Positions 26,119-35,126 of a stretch of 64,000 bases of DNA are shown here, piece after piece. Position 1 is the stretch's first letter. Each line of letters starts with the position of its first letter. The stretch comes from Mycolicibacterium sp. TUM20985 (GTDB taxonomy: Bacteria; Actinomycetota; Actinomycetes; Mycobacteriales; Mycobacteriaceae): contig NZ_AP027291.1 in assembly GCF_030295745.1 (NCBI RefSeq), forward strand, positions 4,898,001 through 4,962,000, written 5' to 3'. Under the pieces are notes generated by a model, which worked only from the letters and a program-made list of their open reading frames with translations, was not told where the DNA came from and ran no database searches. A program made the position numbers and the translations under genes.

Positions 26119-26321
26119 GGCCGTGAATTGTTTGGATTTTGAACTACTTTCGGCTAGGTGCGAGGTCGGCGTGACTTCCCTCGAAGTGCTTTAATTGTCG
26201 CAACTGTCTACTCGAGGGGAGGGGACTCGCTACCAAGTCCGCGGGACAGCGCGGAGCCGCCGTAGAGCCCATTGGCAGGGCGATCGACCATCTGCATCGG
26301 CGCAAGTCCTCGAAAACGAAC

Positions 26322-26359
26322 TCGGCCTCGTCACCAGGGGGGGTTGGTGACGAGGCCGA
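26322..26359. terminator. Strong bidirectional hairpin
   Basis: A perfect 14-bp stem (TCGGCCTCGTCACC with GGTGACGAGGCCGA) closes a 10-base G-rich loop. It lies in the 345-bp gap between two convergent genes and is the best terminator candidate for both. The rest of this gap shows no gene. Confidence 0.8.
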
Positions 26360-26366
26360 TCTATCG

Positions 26367-26383
26367 GAGCCTGGGGGAGGCTC
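26367..26383. terminator. Second, smaller hairpin
   Basis: A 6-bp stem (GAGCCT with AGGCTC) closes a GGGGG loop and is followed on + by TGAAATAAAAA. It sits just beyond the large hairpin and may back it up. Confidence 0.45.
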
Positions 26384-26463
26384 TGAAATAAAAACTTATT
26401 GGATGTTTCTGTGCGGACCCCTTGGTGAACCTGAGTAGAACCTAAGAATTTGGGTTCCAGCTC

Positions 26464-27864
26464 CTACCTCTTGAGCACGCCGGCCTCGTGATAGCCAGGG
26501 TCGGCGTTCACCTGCCACGGGTCGACGTTCTCGCCGAAGTACCTGGCGACACTATGCATGGCACTCAACATCGCGTGGTCCTGATTGTCGTAGCGATGCA
26601 TCCCGTTGCGTCCGATGGGGTGCAGGGACGGGTAATTTCGGCGCAAGTAATGACGAATTCGGGCAACGCTTCTGTCGCGCGCCGGGTCGCAGATCGGGTA
26701 GGCGAACGGGGATCGCACGACCATCACTCGCTCGACCGTGGAGTCATCGATGCCCAACGCGCGAAGATCCTCTGCGGCAACGCGTTTCAAGCTCTCGTCA
26801 TCGATTGCATACAGGTCGTCGGTCGGCCCGAAATAGTACTCGAGTCCCAGGTAGGTTCCCTGCCAGCCGTCCGGAGCGAGCCCGCCCGACCATAGGCCGT
26901 AGTTCTGAATCCGACCCACCTTCACACCCTCTTGCGGCGTGTAGACCCAGTTGTAGGGAATGTCGTAGTGCTTCCCGAGGGCGACGGCCACCGTGATGAG
27001 CGCACGATGTTTGAGTTCCGCAGCCACCGCGCGAACGTCCCGCGGCGGCGCGGGCTCGAGTGCATTCACGAGCAACCGCAGCGGCATGCTCGAGAACACG
27101 GCATCTCCAGACGCGGTCTCGCCACTTTCCAGCTCGACCGTCCAGGTCTTGCCATTGAATCGGGCCTTCGCGACCCGTGAATCAAGTGAGGGGACCACTC
27201 CACTGTCGGCCAGTCGCGCAGCTGCCGCTTCCCAGAGTTGGCCGGGTCCGCGGATGGGATATCGAAAGGCGTCCTCTTCGGCGGGATCCCGCTTGTTTTG
27301 GGCATGCCAACCGATCGGTTTGATGCGTTGGCGCGCCCATTCACTCGTGATGTCACCGGGGTCAGTCAGCCACGTCTTGCGGACATAGCCGTCGAAGAAC
27401 ATGTCGTACCAATAGCGGCCGAATTGATCAGTGCCCCAGTCGCGGAAGTCCGCCGAGTCGTCGATGACGCGCGTTCCGCGCTGAGTTCTGGACCACAAGT
27501 AACTGCTCAGACCACGTATGCCGCGCCGAAGCCCCATCTGGAACAGCAGGTCCCGGCCGAGGAGCGGGTACCGCACGTAATGGTCGTCAACGAGCATGGC
27601 AGAGCGACGTGGCACGGAGATCCACTGGTCGGGTGGGAGAAGGGAATGCCAGAGGTCCAACACCTCTTCGCTTCTGGTGAAGAACCGGTGACCGCCGGGG
27701 TCGACGCGCCAATCGCCGTCGCCTGGCGTACGGGCCAGGCCACCGACGTTCCCCGTCGCCTCGTAGATGCGGGGCGCCACTCCCCTCTTCACTAGCCGCA
27801 GGGCGGCAGTGAGTCCGGCGGGACCAGCGCCGATGATCAACGGGTTACCGTTCGCCCCTGTCAC
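26464..27864 (-). CDS. Glf-like FAD/NAD(P)-binding oxidoreductase of the polysaccharide locus
   Basis: The 466-residue flavoprotein has an N-terminal FAD loop (NPLIIGAGPAGLTAALRL) and GLARTPGDGDWRVDPGGHRF, which resembles UDP-galactopyranose mutases and HemY-like enzymes. The C-terminal half (VKVGRIQNYGLWSGG, TYLGLEYYFGPTDDLYAI) matches the longer Glf-like family often found in exopolysaccharide loci. True Glf proteins are ~380-400 residues, so this is probably not a simple galactofuranose mutase. It may act on a sugar or a prenyl-linked intermediate. It starts three bases after the stop of the cis-prenyltransferase-like gene, so the two are very likely co-translated and linked in function. 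Confidence 0.75.
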   Translation of the reverse strand: MTGANGNPLIIGAGPAGLTAALRLVKRGVAPRIYEATGNVGGLARTPGDGDWRVDPGGHRFFTRSEEVLDLWHSLLPPDQWISVPRRSAMLVDDHYVRYPLLGRDLLFQMGLRRGIRGLSSYLWSRTQRGTRVIDDSADFRDWGTDQFGRYWYDMFFDGYVRKTWLTDPGDITSEWARQRIKPIGWHAQNKRDPAEEDAFRYPIRGPGQLWEAAAARLADSGVVPSLDSRVAKARFNGKTWTVELESGETASGDAVFSSMPLRLLVNALEPAPPRDVRAVAAELKHRALITVAVALGKHYDIPYNWVYTPQEGVKVGRIQNYGLWSGGLAPDGWQGTYLGLEYYFGPTDDLYAIDDESLKRVAAEDLRALGIDDSTVERVMVVRSPFAYPICDPARDRSVARIRHYLRRNYPSLHPIGRNGMHRYDNQDHAMLSAMHSVARYFGENVDPWQVNADPGYHEAGVLKR

Positions 27865-27867
27865 GAG

Positions 27868-28521
27868 CTACCGGCCACGCAACTGGAGGAAAGCTCGGTA
27901 CTCCGCGATGAGGTCGTCGATGTGGCGATCCGTCAGATCGTTGAGTGGCGTCGCCAGGAAGAACAGCGGGGCGTATTGGCTTTGCAGCGGCAGGAATCCG
28001 CTGAGCAGCTGCTCCGGAGTGGTCCGGATGACCATGTCGACGTCACCTATCTCAAAGGCGTCGCCGATGTCGGAACCGTCCTGCCGGGCCTTCTCGTGGG
28101 CCGCCCGCAGTTCGTCACGAGCGTCGTATGCGGCGAGAACGTTGATGGTGAAACCGTCACCCTGCATTGCGCTTTCGACTCGACGTGCCGCCGCGAGGTA
28201 CGACGCGGGCAGCGAGCTCCGGTCACCGTGCAGGCGGACGCTGGTCGTACCGGGGTCGAAACGAGCGGGGATCAGCGTTTCGAAGAACTCGACGGAGGCC
28301 GCAAAGACGGCCTGCAGTTCGTCGTCGTGGCGTGAGAGGTTGGCACGACTCAGGTTGTACACCGACACGGTCTGTACACCGTGGCGCCGCAGGGCGAGGA
28401 GGATGTCGGCCACCTTCTCGGCACCCCGCTGGTACGCGTCGGTCAGGGTGACGTCATGAGCGTTCGCCCAGCGGCGCAGTCCATCCGGAATCAAGCCAAC
28501 GTGCATTGGTCCGTCGTACAT
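27868..28521 (-). CDS. Atypical cis-prenyltransferase (undecaprenyl diphosphate synthase family)
   Basis: The 217-residue protein keeps core UppS features: HVGLIPDGLRRWAN (catalytic Asp and following RRWA), NVLAAYDARDEL, VDMVIRTTPEQLLSGF, then LQSQYAPLFF. It departs from the family at key points: the FSTEN motif reads YNLSRANLSRH, so its Glu is replaced, and the MDGNxRW motif reads IPDGLRRW. Chain length or chemistry may therefore differ. It may make a dedicated lipid carrier or act as a condensing enzyme of another type. Position between the Glf-like and WcaJ-like genes ties it to the polysaccharide pathway. The start could be the internal ATG at 28506. Confidence 0.75.
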   Translation of the reverse strand: MYDGPMHVGLIPDGLRRWANAHDVTLTDAYQRGAEKVADILLALRRHGVQTVSVYNLSRANLSRHDDELQAVFAASVEFFETLIPARFDPGTTSVRLHGDRSSLPASYLAAARRVESAMQGDGFTINVLAAYDARDELRAAHEKARQDGSDIGDAFEIGDVDMVIRTTPEQLLSGFLPLQSQYAPLFFLATPLNDLTDRHIDDLIAEYRAFLQLRGR

Positions 28522-28614
28522 CGGCCATACCCCCCACAGGCAATTTGATCACGAAAGCTATTGGCGGCCAGCGCAATCGATCGACGGAATACCTAGGTCG
28601 CCGGTAGGCGAACA

Positions 28615-30141
28615 TCAATCCTCCGCACTGCGCAACACCGCCAACACCGTCAACAGCAGGATCTGGAAGTCGAGGCGCAACGACCAGTTCTCGATGTAGT
28701 AGTTGTCGAATTCGGCCCGGTCGGCGATCGAAGTCTGCCCACGAAGGCCGTGCACCTGCGCCCAGCCGGTCATGCCGGCCTTCACCCGATGCCGGTCGCC
28801 ATAGCGCCGGACGCGCATTTCGAACAACTCGACGAATTCCGGGCGCTCGGGACGCGGGCCGACCAGACTCATGTCGCCCCGCAGCACGTTCAACAGTTGA
28901 GGCAGTTCATCCATCGACGTCTTGCGCATGATCTTGCCGATCCGCGTGCGCCGATCGACACCCTCCACCCCTCCGGGGGCATCTCCCACCGTCGGCGCGA
29001 AGGCCTCGTCGGACGGGTCGTCGGGGCGCATACTGCGGAACTTCAGACAGTCGAACACGTTGCCATCACGGCCAACTCGCGCCTGGCGGTAGAAGATCGG
29101 CCCCGGGGAGCTGGACTTCACCAAGAGCGCGAGCCCGATGAACACCGGCGAGATGGCCAGCAGCCCCAGCCCGGCGGCCGTCCTGTCGAACGCGTGCTTG
29201 ACGGCGAACTGCCACCCCTTCGGATCGGCATGGCTGAGCACGATCAGGGGAACGCCACCCAGGTGCTCGACCCGGGCGCCGATGCCGATGGCGTCCATCA
29301 GCCGCGGTACCACGCGCACCCGCATTCCGAGGGATTGGGCCACGTGAGCGGCCTGCGCCAGTTGCTCGTCCGATGCCGACGACGGGGCGACGATGAGCTC
29401 CTCGGCACGTACTGCACGCGCGGCCGCCTCGAGGTTGCTCGTGGTTCCCAGATAGGGCAGCTCGTGCAAATCCGCGTCTGCCGGCCGGACGTCGTCGAGC
29501 AAACCGACGGGGCACAGACCGTATTCGGGCACCTGACGCATCCGGGTGATGATCTGGTGCACGATCGGACCGGATCCGATGATGAGCGCAGGCGCGGCGA
29601 TCCGGTACTTACGCCGCAGGTGGCGGTACGCCAGGGATCTGACCAGACGCGCGGCTGGCATCAGGATCGCGGCGCAGACCCAGATCCGCACGACCAGATC
29701 GCTGGGACGGACGTACACCCCGACGACCTCGCCGGGCCTGAAGGGCGGCACCGCCAACATCAGCAGCGTCAGCGTCCCCAAGGCCGCCACCGCGACGGCC
29801 GTCTCCATTGGCTCCAGGTCTTCGAGGAACTTGAAGTTCAGGTTGCGCTTGTACATCGATCGAGTGCTCAAGACGACGATGACGAATGGAACGAAGGCCC
29901 ACGAGTACGTCAGGACGTTGCGATTGTCGATCCCACCCGGGATCCACGCATGCGCCAGAGCAACCGCGCCGACGGCGGACACCACGTCGACCAGCAACCT
30001 GATCACCACGAACCAGCGGTCGCTTCGCAGGCTTTCCATCCAGCCGGGAGCGCTCGACAGGTTGGCGCGACCAGGCGGCGTCGCTGAGTTCAGCCGCGGC
30101 ACTGTGGCGATGTCACTCGGAACGTGCGTCGTCGCATTCAC
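28615..30141 (-). CDS. Polyprenyl-phosphate sugar-1-phosphate transferase (WcaJ/CpsE-like initiating enzyme)
   Basis: The 508-residue protein has about four or five membrane helices in the N-terminal half (for example VIRLLVDVVSAVGAVALAHA and AVAALGTLTLLMLAV). A CoA-binding-like cytosolic domain and a C-terminal bacterial sugar transferase domain follow. The last holds the hallmarks FDCLKFRSMRPDD, KTSMDELPQLLNVLRGDM, SLVGPRPERPEF and VKAGMTGWAQV. It loads the first sugar phosphate onto the prenyl-phosphate carrier at the inner face of the membrane, starting repeat-unit assembly. It is the initiating gene of the locus and precedes the cis-prenyltransferase-like and Glf-like genes on the same strand. 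Confidence 0.92.
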   Translation of the reverse strand: MNATTHVPSDIATVPRLNSATPPGRANLSSAPGWMESLRSDRWFVVIRLLVDVVSAVGAVALAHAWIPGGIDNRNVLTYSWAFVPFVIVVLSTRSMYKRNLNFKFLEDLEPMETAVAVAALGTLTLLMLAVPPFRPGEVVGVYVRPSDLVVRIWVCAAILMPAARLVRSLAYRHLRRKYRIAAPALIIGSGPIVHQIITRMRQVPEYGLCPVGLLDDVRPADADLHELPYLGTTSNLEAAARAVRAEELIVAPSSASDEQLAQAAHVAQSLGMRVRVVPRLMDAIGIGARVEHLGGVPLIVLSHADPKGWQFAVKHAFDRTAAGLGLLAISPVFIGLALLVKSSSPGPIFYRQARVGRDGNVFDCLKFRSMRPDDPSDEAFAPTVGDAPGGVEGVDRRTRIGKIMRKTSMDELPQLLNVLRGDMSLVGPRPERPEFVELFEMRVRRYGDRHRVKAGMTGWAQVHGLRGQTSIADRAEFDNYYIENWSLRLDFQILLLTVLAVLRSAED

Positions 30142-30267
30142 CTCTGTCGCGCTCCCGATCCCCCTGGAGAAACTCTTGGGAAACGACTCTAATGGGATTC
30201 GACGCCAATGACGGTCGATTTGCCAGACGAGGGTACGAGGCAGCCGGTGGGTAGGACCGAACCTCGA

Positions 30268-30969
30268 TCAGGGGCCGAAGATCCGTTCCGCCGCGAGAGT
30301 GGCGAGGTCGGTGAGGATCTGCACGTGTCCGGTGCTCCACAGCCGCGGCTTGGCATCGAAGACACACAGCGTGCCGATGGCGTTCTTGTCGCGATCCATC
30401 AGCGGTATGCCAAGGTACGCGACGACGCTGCCGTCGAGGACGACCGGGTGATTCTTGAAGATTGGATGAATAGTCGCGTCTTCGATGATTAGTGGTGCGC
30501 CGTTTGCCACGGCATATTGACATACCGACCGATCGAGCGGCGTCTGCCTTTCTTCCGGGGACGTGCCACCCATGCCGAGAGTGCTTACGAAGAATTGCCG
30601 GTCGACGTCGATCAAGGAAACCGCCGAATGCGGCGCGTCCAATGCGGCCGCGGCGGCCCTCATGATTCGGTCGAATGCCTCTTGCGGTGGGCTGTCCAGC
30701 AGACCCGTGGCATACAGGGCATGGAGTCGCGCCGGGTCACTTATGGCCGCGGAAGTGTTCGGCATCTCAGCGTCAGCAAACGCACCCGACGCCGACAGGT
30801 GAGTCATGAGCTTGGCGATGCCCGGACTGTTGATGCGTCGATGCTCGGTGACCATCCGCGCCGCGACCGCCCGCGCCACATAGGTCACGACGTCCTCGCC
30901 CGCGTCGTTCGCGCACTCCTCGAGTTGGCGGTTGAGCCACTCGTCGAACCCCGCCAGAGACCTCGTCAC
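30268..30969 (-). CDS. GAF-domain sensory protein
   Basis: The 233-residue soluble protein has a helical N-terminal ~85 residues and a GAF domain from ARLHALYATGLLDSPPQEAF through SAVSLIDVDRQFFVSTLGM, RSVCQYAVANGAPLIIEDA and GIPLMDRDKNAIGTLCVFD. The CxYA pattern is common in GAF domains coupled to redox or light signalling. No output domain is attached, so it probably acts by interaction. It lies upstream of the WcaJ-like gene (126 bp gap) and divergent from a glycosyltransferase, so it may sense conditions for polysaccharide production; that is inference. Confidence 0.78.
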   Translation of the reverse strand: MTRSLAGFDEWLNRQLEECANDAGEDVVTYVARAVAARMVTEHRRINSPGIAKLMTHLSASGAFADAEMPNTSAAISDPARLHALYATGLLDSPPQEAFDRIMRAAAAALDAPHSAVSLIDVDRQFFVSTLGMGGTSPEERQTPLDRSVCQYAVANGAPLIIEDATIHPIFKNHPVVLDGSVVAYLGIPLMDRDKNAIGTLCVFDAKPRLWSTGHVQILTDLATLAAERIFGP

Positions 30970-31062
30970 CTGGACAAGCTACCGAATTTTCCGTCGACCC
31001 GGACACCGAAGGAGCTTCGCTCGCCACAACGCCCACGTAGCGTTGGGCCCCTACCGCCGACG

Positions 31063-32223
31063 ATGGGAGCGATTGTGCCGGACCGTCGGGCGACTGAGCG
31101 TCCCGCCGATCTCCTCTTCGACGCTCGGCACATTCGCCAGAGTGGGATAGGTACCTACATCCGCACGCAGCTGCCGTACCTCGAGGAGGGGGCGGCAACC
31201 CACGGCGTGTCCCTTGCCGTCCTGGGCGACCGCGAATCCCTCCCCCAGCTACGCCCGAGCACCAGGGTGGTGCGCGCCTCGCCGTCGTCGTCGCCGATGT
31301 ACACCACGGCCGAACAAGTAGCCTGGTGCCGAGCATTCGCGCAGACCCGACCCCGCGCAGTGTGGTTGCCGCACTATCCCTACCCGGTGGCTCGGTTACT
31401 CCCCGCCAATCGCCGAACGCTCGTGTACGTGACCGTCCACGACACCACTCAGCTGCTCCCGTGGAGCGTCAGCGGCCAGAGCTGGGCCCGCCGCACCTAC
31501 GCCCGGGCGATGCTGAACGTGGACGCCCTGGCGTGCCGCCGGATCTTCACCCCATCGGAGGCCACCGCCACGACCCTCAAGGCCGTTGCGCGAAACCCGC
31601 GGGTGTTGGTGACGCCGATACCCGTTGACGAGACCTGGTTCACTCCAACCGATTCCAGCTTGTCGCCGGTGAGCGGTCCGTACATCGTGTACGTCGGAAA
31701 CAGCAAGCGCTACAAGAACCTCCTTCTCCTCATGGAGGCATTCGCCGACCTGGACCAGACCCTCCCCCACAAGCTCGTGATCGCCGGCGGTGGAGCGACG
31801 CTGCGGACGATGGACGATCGCGTCCGCCAGATCGCGGACGACAACCGGGACCGAATCGTGCTGATCGGACAAGTCGACTTCGCGGCACTTCGGGCGCTGG
31901 TCGCAGGCGCAGACCTACTGGTCATGCCGTCGTTGCACGAGGGTGCCGGCTTACCGCCGTTGGAGGCCATGGCGTGTCAGACGGCCGTTCTGTCGTCCGA
32001 CATCGCCGTTCTCCGCGAGACGTGCGGGGATGGCGCCGATTACTTCGACCCACACGACCGGGACGGATTGGCGCGGATGATGGAGTGGTATTGCACTAAC
32101 GATGCGGCCAGGGCTGAACTGGCGGCGCGGGGTTACGCCCATGTGGTGCAACGCCAACGGGAAATCTGCGCCACCGCGGCCGCCGAGGAGATCTGCAAGC
32201 AACTCCTCGACTCCGGGCGATGA
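31063..32223 (+). CDS. Glycosyltransferase family 4
   Basis: The 386-residue GT-B enzyme starts LLFDARHIRQSGIGTYIRTQ, with VYVTVHDTTQLLPWS, PYIVYVGNSKRYKNLLLLM opening the donor domain, and the EX7E motif in SLHEGAGLPPLEAMACQ. It belongs with mannosyl- or rhamnosyl-type GT4 proteins. The frame stays open far upstream over the GAF gene, but only the sequence from ~31063 looks like a glycosyltransferase. A GTG at 31075 preceded by GGGAG is an equally good start. It overlaps the following beta-helix gene by four bases (ATGA). Confidence 0.87.
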   Translation: MGAIVPDRRATERPADLLFDARHIRQSGIGTYIRTQLPYLEEGAATHGVSLAVLGDRESLPQLRPSTRVVRASPSSSPMYTTAEQVAWCRAFAQTRPRAVWLPHYPYPVARLLPANRRTLVYVTVHDTTQLLPWSVSGQSWARRTYARAMLNVDALACRRIFTPSEATATTLKAVARNPRVLVTPIPVDETWFTPTDSSLSPVSGPYIVYVGNSKRYKNLLLLMEAFADLDQTLPHKLVIAGGGATLRTMDDRVRQIADDNRDRIVLIGQVDFAALRALVAGADLLVMPSLHEGAGLPPLEAMACQTAVLSSDIAVLRETCGDGADYFDPHDRDGLARMMEWYCTNDAARAELAARGYAHVVQRQREICATAAAEEICKQLLDSGR

Positions 32224-33785
32224 CGCTGTCGCGGCGCAGGATCATGGCCATCGCGCCCGCCGCAGCGGCCCTGGCTCTCGCGCCGAGCGTCCAGCAGAGG
32301 GCCCGCACCGTCGTCGACGTCAGAGCGTTCGGCGCGACGGGCGACGGCACCACCGATGACTCACGTGCGATCCAGGCTGCCGCAGCGGCGACCGGATCTG
32401 GCTGCACACTGCGCTTCCCCTCCGGGACATACCGATTCGCGCAGCGCTGGCCGGCCGGTACGGCGGCGATCGTCATCAACCGGGTCGCGGATGTCGTGGT
32501 GGAGTTCGAGCCAGGGGCCGAACTGCTCATCGACAATCTCGACCCCGTGACGCACACCGGTACCGGTCACGGCCTCCTGGTCCGTGGCCCCGCATCGCGA
32601 ATTTCTCTGCGCGACGTGAATATTCGGTGGGCAGCCCGCGCACGGCGGTCCCTGGGCGACGGGATCAGGGTGGTGGGCTGCCCCACCCCGGGTGAGGGCG
32701 CGCCCGTGGGCTGGTCCGGTCCGTTGGCGCCCGTGGACCAGGTATCCATGTCCGACTGCGTCATTCGCGCTAGCCCGCAGACCGGGGTGGTCATGCATGG
32801 CGTATCCGACATCACCGTGGACAGATTACGAGTCGTCGACAGCCGAGCAGATGGGTTGCACTTCAACGCTTGTCGCCGCGCCAGGATCGCCGACTACGAC
32901 GCGGTCGACACCGGTGACGACGGGTTGGCGCTGGTGACCTATTACGCACCGGAGTTCTCCTTCGACGACGCGGCGCACACCTTCGCGTTCCCCACCCTGA
33001 TCGACTGGTCCAACGCGGACTTCACCATCAACGACGTCAGGGTCCACGGTAGCCAGGCCAACGGAATCAGGATCGCGGGCGCCCACCGAGTCACCGTCGG
33101 CGGCCTCGTGGTGACCGGGGCGGGCGCGGGCTCGGCGGTGATGGCCGACTCTGCAGCGCCGGGGACGGACGTCGGCTGGAATTACCTCGCCAGCCGCGGG
33201 GTGCGCGTCGAGGACCTCTCCGCCACCGACTGCGACACGGGAATTCACCTTCTGGCCCGGCCTGGCGCAGTCGGTGATCGCCAGTTCACCGATTTCGACG
33301 TGACCATCGATGAGGCGACGCTGGACGACTGCAGCAATTGGTCGGTCAGGGCTGAATCATTGAGCGACACCACGGCCCGTGGCCTCCGGATGGGGAATTG
33401 CCGCATCTCCGCGACGTCGACCACGGGTGGCAACGGCGGGGTCGGTTTGGAGAATACGCAGCAGATTGCACTGGGAGACATGTCGATTCGTCACGCCAAC
33501 GCCGTCGTCGCCTTCCGCGCCTCGAACGCCGAACAGCTTGCCGTGGACCGCCTCGAGGTCACCATCGGCGGCTCCGGACCGGCTACCGGCACCCCTTCGC
33601 CATGCGTATCGCTCGAAGACAGCGACGGCACGATCACCGCCATCGACGTCTATTGGCCAGCGGCACCACCGGGGTGGACGGCCGTGCGGCAGTCCGCTGC
33701 CGGCCGGTGCAGCGTCGACCCCGCGATCGTGCGGGCTCTCAAAGTCACACCGCCGGGCGGTAGCTTCGTGGTCACCTGCCCCTGA
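32220..33785 (+). CDS. Tat-exported right-handed beta-helix protein (pectate lyase-3/GH28-like)
   Basis: The 521-residue protein has a twin-arginine-type signal (MTLSRRRIMAIAPAAAALAL) and then VVDVRAFGATGDGTTDDSRA, the standard opening of pectate-lyase-3/GH28-like beta-helix proteins. Repeating strands follow, including DQVSMSDCVIRASPQTG, ADGLHFNACRRARIADYD and VHGSQANGIRIAGAHRV. The DTGDDGLAL stretch resembles the DD pair of polygalacturonases, so hydrolase activity is plausible. It would act outside the membrane as a lyase, hydrolase or epimerase on the locus glycan. It is translationally coupled to the glycosyltransferase upstream and ends four bases from the convergent Wzy gene. Confidence 0.85.
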   Translation: MTLSRRRIMAIAPAAAALALAPSVQQRARTVVDVRAFGATGDGTTDDSRAIQAAAAATGSGCTLRFPSGTYRFAQRWPAGTAAIVINRVADVVVEFEPGAELLIDNLDPVTHTGTGHGLLVRGPASRISLRDVNIRWAARARRSLGDGIRVVGCPTPGEGAPVGWSGPLAPVDQVSMSDCVIRASPQTGVVMHGVSDITVDRLRVVDSRADGLHFNACRRARIADYDAVDTGDDGLALVTYYAPEFSFDDAAHTFAFPTLIDWSNADFTINDVRVHGSQANGIRIAGAHRVTVGGLVVTGAGAGSAVMADSAAPGTDVGWNYLASRGVRVEDLSATDCDTGIHLLARPGAVGDRQFTDFDVTIDEATLDDCSNWSVRAESLSDTTARGLRMGNCRISATSTTGGNGGVGLENTQQIALGDMSIRHANAVVAFRASNAEQLAVDRLEVTIGGSGPATGTPSPCVSLEDSDGTITAIDVYWPAAPPGWTAVRQSAAGRCSVDPAIVRALKVTPPGGSFVVTCP

Positions 33786-33789
33786 CTGG

Positions 33790-35124
33790 TCAGTTCGGTT
33801 GTGCCGCGGCCGTTCGCGGTGGGCGCAGTCTTGCCGCCGCCCACGCCGCTGCGGCAGTCAGCAACAGCAGGAAGACGACGATGCCGTAGGTCAGGATCTG
33901 GACCCGCCATACCTCGAGGAAGCAGTACGCCACCACGCCCGAGGACGCCGCGACGACCGGACTGAGGCTGTAGATGCGCGCGAACGCGTAGCCGGCCACT
34001 CCGTAGGCCAGGATCGTGTAGAGCCAGCCCCAGGTCCCGTACACCGAGTAGGTGTCCGCGAACACGGAGTTGGTGAAGAAGTTCCCGGCGAAGGTCACCG
34101 AGAAGCCATACACCGACGCTTGTTTGAAGCTGTCATCCTTGGCCACCTTGTTGAATTGCAGGAAGGTGGGCATGACCGCGCCCAGTGCCGTCACGGGGTC
34201 GCCCGGCTTCTCCCACGCGCCACGGCCCACCGCATCCGACACTCCCAGTGAAACCTGCGCCGGGACGGCGAGATAGGCCCCACTCTGATAGAGGTTCATG
34301 GCGACCGGGTTGGAGACTCCGGCTTCTCGGTAGTAGTTCGCGTTGCGGGAGTAGTTGAGTGCCGTGAGAACGGCGAACCCGCTGAGGATGACTAGCGCGA
34401 CGACGGAATACGTGCGCGCGCGGGAGCCGGGCATCGCCGGTCGTGGTTCTCGACCTCTCACCGACATCGCCACGTAGACCGCGCTGGCCATGAGTAGCGA
34501 GAGACGCGAGGTGATCATCGCGTTGGTGCCCAGCAGGAGTACCGCGACCGCCATCCACGGCCAACCGATGACCTTCTTGCGCCAGAGGTAGACACCGATG
34601 GGAGCCGCCAGAATGTTGGCGTACCGCAAGGTCTGCAGCCCCGCGAAGCCCGAGAGCGAATTGCTGAAGTCGTTGGCGGTCTGCTCGCTCAACGAATCGA
34701 CGATGGCCGCGATACCGCCGACCTTCAGAAAGGCGTCACCGATACCGATGGCACCGGCAGCCACCACGATGAAGAAGTAGCGCCGTTCGAACCAGTCGGT
34801 ATTCGTGGGTGCGTTGGCGTCCACAGCGCGTGACCTGTGCGTCCCGAGCCAAAAGCCGACCGTCGACACCCCGATGATCGCGCCATACCACAGCAGGAGG
34901 AGCCCGATACCGCGACTGCTGACCTCGGCGGGTATCGAAAAGCCGTTCAGCGCCTCGGGATTGGTCTGGGCTCGGCCATAGTGCTGTCTTGTGGTCAACG
35001 CGAACCACGCTAGGAACGACAGGCCCACCGGCGCCACGATGAACACACCAGGAGAGAACCACGCGGGGGCCCGCGAGCTGGCTCCATCCCGGCGCACGGA
35101 ATCGGGGATCTGATCGGCGAGCAT
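33790..35124 (-). CDS. Wzy-like repeat-unit polymerase
   Basis: The 444-residue integral membrane protein has roughly ten to twelve hydrophobic segments (for example VFIVAPVGLSFLAWFAL, GWPWMAVAVLLLGTNAMI, YSVVALVILSGFAVLTAL). A large extracytoplasmic loop after NYSRNANYYREAGVSNP is typical of O-antigen/EPS polymerases. The C-terminal helices include ILTYGIVVFLLLLTAAAA. It would join flipped repeat units on the outer face of the membrane. It directly follows the Wzx-like gene (two-base gap) in a four-gene operon with the GT4 and Wzz-like genes. Family sequences diverge widely, so the call rests on topology, the loop and context. Confidence 0.78.
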   Translation of the reverse strand: MLADQIPDSVRRDGASSRAPAWFSPGVFIVAPVGLSFLAWFALTTRQHYGRAQTNPEALNGFSIPAEVSSRGIGLLLLWYGAIIGVSTVGFWLGTHRSRAVDANAPTNTDWFERRYFFIVVAAGAIGIGDAFLKVGGIAAIVDSLSEQTANDFSNSLSGFAGLQTLRYANILAAPIGVYLWRKKVIGWPWMAVAVLLLGTNAMITSRLSLLMASAVYVAMSVRGREPRPAMPGSRARTYSVVALVILSGFAVLTALNYSRNANYYREAGVSNPVAMNLYQSGAYLAVPAQVSLGVSDAVGRGAWEKPGDPVTALGAVMPTFLQFNKVAKDDSFKQASVYGFSVTFAGNFFTNSVFADTYSVYGTWGWLYTILAYGVAGYAFARIYSLSPVVAASSGVVAYCFLEVWRVQILTYGIVVFLLLLTAAAAWAAARLRPPRTAAAQPN

Positions 35125-35126
35125 GC

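Noticed and set aside
28750..30087. 445-codon + strand frame
   Set aside because: Antisense shadow of the WcaJ-like gene; translation is His/Gln/Arg-rich low-complexity sequence.
30517..31062. Upstream extension of the GT4 reading frame
   Set aside because: It lies antisense to the GAF gene and lacks any glycosyltransferase similarity; the real start is near 31063.
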